Below, piece by piece: positions 34,521-41,647 of a stretch of DNA of 64,000 nucleotides; within the stretch, counting starts at the first letter, position 1, and each line of letters starts with the position of its first letter. Both the position numbers and the translations under genes were made by a program. Origin of the DNA: UBA3775 sp964572955 (GTDB lineage: Bacteria; Bacillota; Clostridia; Lachnospirales; Lachnospiraceae); the NCBI GenBank assembly GCA_964572955.1, contig CAZNGY010000001.1:1-64000 (forward strand), given 5' to 3'. Under the pieces are notes generated by a model that worked only from the letters and a program-made list of their open reading frames with translations, made no database searches and was not told where the DNA came from.

Positions 34521-36119
34521 ATGGATTTTAAAACTACAATAAATAATGGCAGGGCTGTTTTAGGTATGGAGCTTGGTTCAACAAGAATTAAAGCAGTTCT
34601 TACCGATGAAACAGGACATGTAATTGCGTCAGGTGAGTATTCCTGGGAAAACAGATATGAAAACAATGTATGGACGTATTCGGAAGATGATATTCTAAAA
34701 GGAATAAGAAAAGCTTATTCAAGTCTTTCGGGGAATGTAAAAAGACTGTATGATGAGGATATTACGGAACTCGGAGCGATTGGTATTTCTGCCATGATGC
34801 ATGGATATCTGGCTTTTGATGAGAAAAACAATATGCTGGTACCTTTCAGAACATGGAGAAATACAATAACAGCAGAAGCAGCAGCTGTTCTCACGGAAAA
34901 ATTTAATTACAACATTCCTCAAAGGTGGAGTGTTGCACATTTATATCAGGCTGTGCTTAATAAGGAAGAACATGTTTCAAAAATTAAGTACCTTACCACA
35001 CTTTCGGGATATGTGCATTTTCTTCTTACAGATCGTAGAGTATTAGGAGTCGGAGATGCATCGGGAATGTTTCCTATAGATTGTTCAGAAGGAGACTATG
35101 ACAAAAATCTTTTGAAAATTTTCAACAAACTTCCTGAAATAAAAGAAATGCCATGGAAACTTGAAAGTCTTCTTCCAAAGGTGCTTATGGCAGGAGAGGA
35201 AGCAGGGACGCTTACTGCCGCCGGAGCAGCACTGTTGGATGAAGCAGGAAAACTTAAACCTGGAGCAAAACTCTGTCCGCCGGAAGGCGATGCAGGAACG
35301 GGAATGACGGCAACAAACAGTATTGCAGAGAGAACCGGAAATATTTCAGCGGGAACCTCGGTCTTTGCAATGGTGGTTCTTGAAAATCCATTGTCGAGGG
35401 TTTATCCGGAGATTGATTTGGTTACGACTCCTGATAATTCACTCGTCGGAATGGTACACTGCAATAACTGTACTTCTGAAATTAATGCATGGGTTAAACT
35501 TTTCGCTGAATTCTCTGAAATGATGGGAAATAAGGTTGATATGGGAGAGCTTTTTACGGCCCTTTATAAAAAAGCAGAAGACGGCGAGCCGGATTGCGGA
35601 GGACTGATTTCTTACAACTATTTTTCGGGAGAACCGGTTACGGGAATGGATGCAGGAGCTCCGTTGTTTATGAGAGATGTATCAGGCAGATTTTCACTCG
35701 GAAATTTTATGAGAATGCATTTATACTCGGCGCTTGCATCACTTAAAATCGGTCTTGATATAATGATAAAGGAAGAACATGTAAAGGTTGATTCAATGCT
35801 TGGACACGGAGGCTTTTTTAAGACGGAAGGCATTGGACAAAGTATTGCAGCAGCAGCTGTAGGAGCTCCGGTTGCGGTAATGAATACGGCAGGTGAAGGA
35901 GGTGCATGGGGAGCGGCACTTCTTGCCGGATATACATTATACAAAGAAGAGAATGAAAGTCTAGGAGACTACCTTAACAGAAAAATTTTCCGTGATATGG
36001 ATAAGAAAGTATTGGAGCCGGATGAGGAATCAGTAAAAGGATTTGATGTATTCATTGAAAAATATAAAATCGGAATGAAAGCGGAAAAAGCGGCAGTTGA
36101 TACGTTTTACGGTAAGTAA
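34521..36119 (+). CDS. FGGY-family carbohydrate kinase
   Basis: 532 residues. The N-terminal ATPase-fold block is VLGMELGSTRIKAVLTDE, followed by GAIGISAMMHGYLAFD and FRTWRNTITAEAA; the C-terminal half has NISAGTSVFAMVV and HGGFFKTEGIGQSIAAAAVGAPV. These match xylulokinase/ribulokinase-type kinases that phosphorylate a sugar in the cytoplasm. The substrate cannot be fixed, and no sugar isomerase or transporter is adjacent. It is followed within 11 bases by selD and is probably co-transcribed with it, an odd pairing. Confidence 0.85.
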   Translation: MDFKTTINNGRAVLGMELGSTRIKAVLTDETGHVIASGEYSWENRYENNVWTYSEDDILKGIRKAYSSLSGNVKRLYDEDITELGAIGISAMMHGYLAFDEKNNMLVPFRTWRNTITAEAAAVLTEKFNYNIPQRWSVAHLYQAVLNKEEHVSKIKYLTTLSGYVHFLLTDRRVLGVGDASGMFPIDCSEGDYDKNLLKIFNKLPEIKEMPWKLESLLPKVLMAGEEAGTLTAAGAALLDEAGKLKPGAKLCPPEGDAGTGMTATNSIAERTGNISAGTSVFAMVVLENPLSRVYPEIDLVTTPDNSLVGMVHCNNCTSEINAWVKLFAEFSEMMGNKVDMGELFTALYKKAEDGEPDCGGLISYNYFSGEPVTGMDAGAPLFMRDVSGRFSLGNFMRMHLYSALASLKIGLDIMIKEEHVKVDSMLGHGGFFKTEGIGQSIAAAAVGAPVAVMNTAGEGGAWGAALLAGYTLYKEENESLGDYLNRKIFRDMDKKVLEPDEESVKGFDVFIEKYKIGMKAEKAAVDTFYGK

Positions 36120-36130
36120 AGGAGATGTTC

Positions 36131-37165
36131 ATGGAAGAAATAAAGCTTACAAAACTCGCAAATTGTGCAGGCTGCGGCGCAAAAGTCGGAGCAGGCACGC
36201 TTGCAAAGCTTTTGGAAGGTTTGAAGGTTCACAGTGATGAAAATCTTTTGGTGGGATTTGATAAAAGTGATGATGCTTCGGTATATCGTATAAATGACGA
36301 AACCGCATTAGTTCAAACCGTTGATTTTTTTCCGCCTATAGCAGATGAGCCGTTCCTTTTTGGCCAGATTGCGGCGGTAAATGCATTATCAGATGTCTAT
36401 GCCATGGGAGGAGAACCCAAACTTGCACTTAATCTTTTATGCGTTCCGGAAGATATGCCGGGAGAAGCCGTGCATGATATTTTAAGAGGTGGTTATGATA
36501 AAATATATGAGGCAGGAGCCCTTATAACTGGAGGACACAGTATTTTTGATAAAGAACCAAAGTATGGATTGGCGGTAACAGGTTTTGTTCATCCGGACAG
36601 GCTGCTGACAAATTCCGGTGCAAAACCGGGAGATGTACTTTTTCTTACGAAACCTATAGGAACGGGAATAGTTACGACGGCTGCAAAGGTAGAAATGGTA
36701 AGCAAAAAGACGCTTTTAAAAGCTTATGAGATGATGGCAACATTGAATAAGGCAGCAAGAGATATAATGGTAAAATACAAAACCCATTCATGTACGGATG
36801 TTACCGGATTTGGGCTGTTGGGACATGCCTGTGAAATGGCACAGGGAAGCAATGTGGTTCTGCATATCAATACAAAAGACATTTTGATTTATGATGAAGT
36901 AATTGAACTTGCGGAAAACGGAATTCTGCCATCAGGAATGTACAGGAATAGAAAATATGCAGAGGAGTTTATTGATTCCGGAGATGTGCCGTTAGCATTG
37001 CAGGACGTGTTTTATGATCCTCAGACATCGGGAGGACTTTTGATCGCCGTTGACGGCGAAGATGCAGATGCAATGTATGCTGAACTCAGACAAAAAATTC
37101 CTTGTGCACGTAAGATAGGAACCGTCACGGAATATCATGACGGAAAAAGAATCATTCTTCACTGA
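36131..37165 (+). CDS. selD: Selenide, water dikinase
   Basis: 344 residues; makes selenophosphate from selenide and ATP. The N-terminal NCAGCGAKVG holds the catalytic Cys15 and Lys18; it is the cysteine form, not selenocysteine. DDASVYRI, QTVDFFPPIADEPFLFGQIAAVNALSDVYAMGG and DVTGFGLLGHA are typical. ATG 36131 is preferred because AAAGGAG is eight bases upstream, whereas ATG 36125 almost touches it. The 3' end overlaps the convergent desulfurase gene by 14 bases. Confidence 0.97.
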   Translation: MEEIKLTKLANCAGCGAKVGAGTLAKLLEGLKVHSDENLLVGFDKSDDASVYRINDETALVQTVDFFPPIADEPFLFGQIAAVNALSDVYAMGGEPKLALNLLCVPEDMPGEAVHDILRGGYDKIYEAGALITGGHSIFDKEPKYGLAVTGFVHPDRLLTNSGAKPGDVLFLTKPIGTGIVTTAAKVEMVSKKTLLKAYEMMATLNKAARDIMVKYKTHSCTDVTGFGLLGHACEMAQGSNVVLHINTKDILIYDEVIELAENGILPSGMYRNRKYAEEFIDSGDVPLALQDVFYDPQTSGGLLIAVDGEDADAMYAELRQKIPCARKIGTVTEYHDGKRIILH

Positions 37166-38294
37166 TTTTTTTTAGGGCATGAAGGACAGTATCGATGTCT
37201 TTGGTACTGTTGAAGATATTAAAGGAGAAACGGAGTGTGCCATTTGGATATGTACCAAGGGTTTTATGTGCGGATGGTGCACAATGCAGACCGCATCGTG
37301 TCATGATATCAAATTCCGTTTCCAGCCTGAAAGAGGCTGTGGCATTGTCCATGTTTTTTAAATTAACAGATACGACTCCGGTACGAAGTGAAACGTTCGA
37401 AGGACCGTATACAATAATATTTTCCAAGGCTGTGAGACCGGACAGAAATTCCGCACACAGCCTTTTTTCATGATTTCGTATTTTTTCAAGTCCTGTGTTT
37501 TCAATGTAGTCAAGGGAGGATTTCCAACCGTAAATTCCCGGAATGTTCGGAGTTCCCGGCTCAAATCTGTCAGGAAGGTAGTCGGGTGTTAATTCGGTGT
37601 CGGAAGCACTTCCGGTACCACCCGAAACAATAGGAGTTAAGGCATGCGCAAGTGCATTATTAATTAAAAGAGCTCCGATTCCGGATGGACCAAGCAGACC
37701 TTTGTGAGCAGGGACACAAAGACCGGAAAGCTTCATTTTGGTGAAATCAACTGAAAGATGACCGGCGGATTGAGCGGCATCCAATACAAAGAAAATATTG
37801 TGCCTTTCGCATATTTCGCCAATTACTTCTATGTTTTGAATACATCCGCATACATTTGAAACATGGGACATTATTAACAGTCTGGTGTTGGATTTTATAA
37901 GTGATTCAACAGATGAAATATCACATAAACCGTCCGGGAAGGAAGGAATACGGCTTATTTCAATACCGTGAAGGGAATTAAGAGGCCGCATTACCGCATT
38001 GTGTTCCATGGAACTTACTATACAATGATCACCGGATCTTAAAAGTCCGTTTATTACCATGTTTAAGCTCCATGTTGCTCCCGGAGTCAGAATAACATGG
38101 GAAGGCTTTTCGGGAAAATTAAAAAGTCTTTTTAGTGATTCCCTGAGTGACAGTGCCATAAGACCTGCTTCCTGTGAATTCTTATAAACGGAGCGGTTAA
38201 TGTTTGAACCTATGTTGCAGATATATTCGCTCATTGCTTTACTTACATCTTCCGGCTTTGGATAGGATGTTGCAGCATTGTCAAGATAAATCAT
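37152..38294 (-). CDS. Cysteine desulfurase / selenocysteine lyase-like enzyme
   Basis: 380 residues, class V aminotransferase fold. PLP-binding Lys lies in PAHKGLLGPSGIG, the substrate region in VLDAAQSAGHL, and the C-terminal cysteine motif is RCGLHCAPSAHKTLGT. This matches the cysteine desulfurase group found beside selD and YedE in clostridia. It may release sulfur or selenium for selenophosphate synthesis. The convergent overlap with selD suggests antisense effects at the ends of both transcripts. Confidence 0.9.
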   Translation of the reverse strand: MIYLDNAATSYPKPEDVSKAMSEYICNIGSNINRSVYKNSQEAGLMALSLRESLKRLFNFPEKPSHVILTPGATWSLNMVINGLLRSGDHCIVSSMEHNAVMRPLNSLHGIEISRIPSFPDGLCDISSVESLIKSNTRLLIMSHVSNVCGCIQNIEVIGEICERHNIFFVLDAAQSAGHLSVDFTKMKLSGLCVPAHKGLLGPSGIGALLINNALAHALTPIVSGGTGSASDTELTPDYLPDRFEPGTPNIPGIYGWKSSLDYIENTGLEKIRNHEKRLCAEFLSGLTALENIIVYGPSNVSLRTGVVSVNLKNMDNATASFRLETEFDIMTRCGLHCAPSAHKTLGTYPNGTLRFSFNIFNSTKDIDTVLHALKKISEE

Positions 38295-38435
38295 AGTGTA
38301 AATTTAATCCACTGTACCGAATGGTAATTGGATTTTCCTTTCTTTGATTTTAATGGATTTCTTAGAAACATATTGTAATCGCCATTTGCCGCCAGCCTTG
38401 AACAGGCTGCACTTGTTTAAAGCTTACCTGAATTT

Positions 38436-38464
38436 ATTATATCATAAACAAAATGCCTGAACAA
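38436..38464 (-). promoter_or_regulatory. Promoter of the desulfurase gene
   Basis: On the minus strand TTGTTC (38459-38464), 17 bases, TATAAT (38436-38441). The resulting leader of about 135 bases contains a CAGCC/GGCTG stem (38393-38409) of unknown meaning. Confidence 0.6.
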
Positions 38465-38478
38465 CAGACACGGATATC

Positions 38479-38507
38479 TTGAAGAAATTGGGGATATACT
38501 GTATAAT
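38479..38507 (+). promoter_or_regulatory. Promoter of the YedE operon
   Basis: TTGAAG (38479-38484), 17 bases, TATAAT (38502-38507). It is back-to-back with the desulfurase promoter. The leader to the yedE start is about 155 bases long. Confidence 0.6.
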
Positions 38508-38667
38508 TCTTGTGTTTTGGTCGGGCAGTTGGAAACATCATATTAAACACTTGTGTGAACAGCAGTAAAATGTTTGTAAAAAAATACGGGTATTAAGCTT
38601 TTAACGGAGCTTTTCGGAACTAGCAAAAAAACGACCTTTATCTAATGAATTTTATCAGGAGGTTATT

Positions 38668-39762
38668 ATGAAAAAAGTAAGCTGGATGGCAGTTATTGCC
38701 GGAGTTGCGGTAGGTATTGCAGCGGTACTTCTTACAAAGCTTGGAAATCCATCTAACATGGGCTTCTGCATAGCATGTTTTCTTCGTGATATAGCCGGAG
38801 CATGCGGACTTCATGGGGCGGCAGCGGTTCAATATGTAAGACCTGAGATTCCGGGGCTAATTCTTGGAGCATTTGTTATGAGCATCATTGCAGGTGAATT
38901 CAGAGGAAAGTCCGGTTCGTCTCCTGCATTGAGATTTGTTCTCGGAGCAGTAGTTATGATAGGTGCTCTTGTGTTCCTTGGATGTCCTTTAAGAATGGTT
39001 ATAAGACTTGCGGGCGGAGATTTAAACGCTTTTACGGCACTGATAGGTTTTGCAGTCGGTATCTTCGTCGGAACGGTTTTCCTTAACAGGGGATTCTCGC
39101 TAAAGAGAGCATATGATTCAGGAAAGGCTGAGGGAAGTGTTCTTCCGGTTTTAAGTCTCATGCTTTTAGTATTGTTTATAGTGGTTCCGTCAATATTTGT
39201 TGCAAGTGTTAAAGGACCGGGGTCAATGCATGCTCCGATTGCTGTAGCATTTATTATTGCACTTATTGTAGGTGCACTTGCTCAGAAAGGAAGACTTTGT
39301 ATGGCAGGCGGAATACGTGACGCAATCATGTTCAGGGACTTTAAGCTGCTTTACGGATTTGCTGCAATTTTTCTTACAATATTAGTCGGTAATCTTATTC
39401 TTGGAAACTTTAATGCAGGATTTACCCTTCAGCCTGTAGCCCACAGTGCGCATGTTTGGAATTTCCTTGGAATGTTTATTGTAGGATGGGGTTCAGTACT
39501 GTTGGGAGGTTGTCCTTTAAGACAGCTTATTCTTGCCGGTTCGGGAAACGGAGATTCGGCAGTTACCGTATTAGGAATGATCATGGGTGCAGCAATTGCT
39601 CACAATTTTAAGCTTGCCGGTTCTGCAGATGCAATAAATGAAGCAGGGGAGCTTGTTGTCGGAGGAATAGGAACAAACGGAAAGATTGCGGTAATTATTG
39701 CAATAGTGATTCTCATTGTCATTTCGTTTATAAATCTTCCCTCAGCTAAAAAATCAAAATAA
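38668..39762 (+). CDS. yedE: YedE-family selenium/sulfur transport-related membrane protein
   Basis: 364 residues with two repeated halves of about five helices each. Conserved cysteine motifs are NMGFCIACFLRD, LGCPLRMVIRLAGGD, GRLCMAGGIRD and LGGCPLRQLILAGSG, as in YeeE/YedE permeases, which in the thiosulfate transporter pass a sulfur species by cysteine relay. The YedE group linked to selD is thought to act in selenium uptake. AGGAGG precedes the ATG. It heads an operon with a TusA-like protein and DUF3343. Confidence 0.92.
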   Translation: MKKVSWMAVIAGVAVGIAAVLLTKLGNPSNMGFCIACFLRDIAGACGLHGAAAVQYVRPEIPGLILGAFVMSIIAGEFRGKSGSSPALRFVLGAVVMIGALVFLGCPLRMVIRLAGGDLNAFTALIGFAVGIFVGTVFLNRGFSLKRAYDSGKAEGSVLPVLSLMLLVLFIVVPSIFVASVKGPGSMHAPIAVAFIIALIVGALAQKGRLCMAGGIRDAIMFRDFKLLYGFAAIFLTILVGNLILGNFNAGFTLQPVAHSAHVWNFLGMFIVGWGSVLLGGCPLRQLILAGSGNGDSAVTVLGMIMGAAIAHNFKLAGSADAINEAGELVVGGIGTNGKIAVIIAIVILIVISFINLPSAKKSK

Positions 39763-39776
39763 GGAAGGAAACAGTT

Positions 39777-39980
39777 ATGATAGATGCAAGAGGGTTTCTC
39801 TGTCCCATGCCTGTGGTTATGGTACAGAAAGAGGTAAAGGCAAATAATCCGGATATGGTGGAAGTAATGGTTGATGACCGTTGTGCGGTAGAAAATATAT
39901 CAAGATTTGCAGGTTCAAACGGATACAGTGTATCTGTAGAAGATGACGGACCTGATTTCAAGCTTACATTAAAAAAATGA
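39777..39980 (+). CDS. TusA/YedF-like sulfur (selenium) carrier protein
   Basis: 67 residues. The motif MIDARGFLCPMPVVMVQKEV carries the single Cys and CPxP that define TusA-like carriers. In many clostridia this domain is fused to a second domain as YedF; here it stands alone. It probably takes sulfur or selenium from the desulfurase or YedE. It overlaps the next gene by 4 bases. Confidence 0.92.
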   Translation: MIDARGFLCPMPVVMVQKEVKANNPDMVEVMVDDRCAVENISRFAGSNGYSVSVEDDGPDFKLTLKK

Positions 39981-40219
39981 AAACATTTATAGCAACATTT
40001 CACACACATCTTGCCGCATTGATTACGGATAAAAACTTTAAAAATGATGGAATCGAATCGAGAATGATGCCGGTTCCGAGAAATCTGAGTGCGTCCTGCG
40101 GAACTTGTGTAATATATCATTCAGACGAAATAAAGGAAGAATTGATGGATTCGGATACAGAAGCCGTATATGAGTTGAACGGAAAAGATGATTATATAAA
40201 AATAAAATCATTTGAATAA
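39977..40219 (+). CDS. DUF3343 protein (putative Se/S carrier-like)
   Basis: 80 residues. PVPRNLSASCGTCVIYH is the signature of DUF3343 proteins, with two cysteines that may bind a chalcogen. They regularly follow YedE and YedF genes in selenium clusters. Translationally coupled to the TusA-like gene. Biochemical function untested as far as I know. Confidence 0.88.
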   Translation: MKTFIATFHTHLAALITDKNFKNDGIESRMMPVPRNLSASCGTCVIYHSDEIKEELMDSDTEAVYELNGKDDYIKIKSFE

Positions 40220-40223
40220 AAGC

Positions 40224-40290
40224 AGAGCCTTTTGAGAACATTACCATGTTGGAAAACGAGAATGGTGGTGCAACAAAAGGCTCTTTTTTA
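40224..40290 (+). terminator. Terminator of the selenium operon
   Basis: AGAGCCTTTTG pairs with CAAAAGGCTCT across 39 bases containing a further ATTACCAT/ATGGTGGT stem, followed by TTTTT. Confidence 0.85.
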
Positions 40291-40351
40291 CTTTGCAGGA
40301 AAGTATGATTTTTGCGGAGCAGGAATTAACATTAATTCTTAGTCGTATTAC

Positions 40352-41269
40352 TTACCTTATAAAGAGATAAGCGGTATAGATAATATAAAGTATAATGAAT
40401 ATAAATCCTTCCTGTTTACCCATGTTTTTTCTGAATTTGGAAAAAGCAAAAAGTATAATGGCAATTAACGTCATTATTACCATGTCAGTAACAGATTCTG
40501 AAAGTACATTTAATGGAGAGATTGTGGCTGACATGCCAAGAATGAACATAACATTGAAAAGGTTGGAACCTACAACATTTCCCAGTGCAAGTCCGCTGTC
40601 ACCTTTACCGGTTGCAACTATTGAAGTTACAAGTTCAGGAAGTGATGTACCGATGGCAATGATCGTAAGTCCGATAAAGTTCTGGGAAAGCCCTAAAGAT
40701 TCAGCGATTACTACAGCATTGTCAACGACAAGATTTCCGCCGTAAATGACTCCTGCAAGACCGATTGCTATGAGAAGCAGGCTTTTGGTCAAAGACAGCT
40801 CCCTGATATTATTTTCTTCTTCACGGTTTTTCAGAGCGGAAATAATCATTGCCAGCAGATATCCGGTCATAAGGATAAGGAGGATGATTCCCTCAACGCG
40901 GGTGATTTTCCGGTCAAGAGCGAAAATAATAAGAATAAAAGAAATAATTACGTTAAGGGGAATGTCCCTTTTGAGAATGTCGGGATTAACTTTGAATGCT
41001 GAAATTGCGGCACAGACACCGACAACAATAAGTATGTTGAAAATATTTGATCCGACAATGTTACTTACGGCAATGTCATTGTTTCCTGAGATTGCGGCGG
41101 TGATACTGACAGAAGCCTCGGGAGCACTAGTGCCCATTGCAACAATGGTGAGTCCGATTACGGCACTTGGAACACGAAGAATTCTTGCAAGAGATGAGCC
41201 GCCTTCCACAAAAAAGTCAGCACCTTTAATTAAAAATGCAAATCCGATGATGAGTAAAAGATATTCCAT
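40352..41269 (-). CDS. CaCA-family cation antiporter, probable Mn2+ (or Ca2+) exporter
   Basis: 305 residues with ten membrane helices in two inverted halves. Each half has the alpha-repeat motif: GTSAPEASVSITAAISGNND with NIVGSNIFNI, and GTSLPELVTSIVATGKGDSG with NVVGSNLFNV. These match YrbG-like Na+/Ca2+ exchangers. A yybP-ykoY riboswitch in the leader, a class that senses Mn2+, argues that the physiological substrate includes Mn2+. The ribosome site lies in a hairpin next to the ATG. Confidence 0.9.
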   Translation of the reverse strand: MEYLLLIIGFAFLIKGADFFVEGGSSLARILRVPSAVIGLTIVAMGTSAPEASVSITAAISGNNDIAVSNIVGSNIFNILIVVGVCAAISAFKVNPDILKRDIPLNVIISFILIIFALDRKITRVEGIILLILMTGYLLAMIISALKNREEENNIRELSLTKSLLLIAIGLAGVIYGGNLVVDNAVVIAESLGLSQNFIGLTIIAIGTSLPELVTSIVATGKGDSGLALGNVVGSNLFNVMFILGMSATISPLNVLSESVTDMVIMTLIAIILFAFSKFRKNMGKQEGFIFIILYIIYTAYLFIR

Positions 41270-41272
41270 AAA

Positions 41273-41295
41273 AAGTCCTTTCCCGGTAAGGACTT
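41273..41295 (-). promoter_or_regulatory. Hairpin masking the antiporter ribosome site
   Basis: On the minus strand AAGTCCTT pairs with AAGGACTT around a 7-base loop; the AAAGGA ribosome site is in the 3' arm, a few bases before the ATG. It may add translational control to the upstream riboswitch terminator, or act as a second weak terminator (TTTTT follows). Confidence 0.55.
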
Positions 41296-41310
41296 CTTAT
41301 AAAAATGTAT

Positions 41311-41352
41311 AAAAAAAGACCTTACCTATTCATATGTAGTAGGTAAAAGTCT
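41311..41352 (-). terminator. Riboswitch expression-platform terminator
   Basis: On the minus strand GACTTTTACCTA pairs with TAGGTAAGGTC around an AT-rich loop and is followed by seven T residues. Its 5' arm overlaps the 3' end of the aptamer, so metal binding can compete with terminator formation. Confidence 0.8.
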
Positions 41353-41440
41353 CGTTTTTTAAAAGAACAGCCGGCCCGACAGGGCGTGATGACGACTGTA
41401 ATTACATCAAAAAATGATGCAAACTACTCCCTTTTATGAA
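41318..41440 (-). ncRNA. yybP-ykoY family (Mn2+) riboswitch
   Basis: The minus strand reads AAAAGGGAGTAGTTT, a hairpin, CAGTCGTCATCACG, then GGGCCGGCTGTT and ACTTTTACC. This follows the order of the conserved yybP-ykoY segments (GGGGAGTAG, GTCGTCA, CCGGCTTT, closing arm). It lies directly before a cation antiporter, a usual target. The third-strand details should be confirmed with a covariance model. Confidence 0.82.
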
Positions 41441-41533
41441 ATAAAAATACCTTTTATCAGCTTAGATGTCAAGAGTTAAATAAAAAAAGATGGAGAAAGT
41501 GAATTAGTTATTTAAATATTTCGTCGATATGAG

Positions 41534-41539
41534 TATAAT
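41534..41539 (+). promoter_or_regulatory. -10 box of feoAB
   Basis: TATAAT 109 bp before the start; the -35 region is poor, which may point to an activator or to regulation by an iron sensor. No clear Fur box was seen. Confidence 0.4.
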
Positions 41540-41647
41540 AGAATCCATTGATGTTATGAAAAATTCGTTTATTGAGTACAGCCTTATTTGTAAAAGCATG
41601 AGGTTGTAGGATGAATTAAATGTTTTGAATAAAGAAGGAGTCATAGA

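Noticed and set aside
38295..38667. tRNA-Sec gene in the selenium cluster gap
   Set aside because: No acceptor stem, T-loop or CCA-like end could be found on either strand; the gap holds divergent promoters and one small stem.
40395..41312. Two long + strand frames opposite the antiporter
   Set aside because: They mirror the membrane-protein codons on the other strand, have no ribosome sites and no recognisable product.
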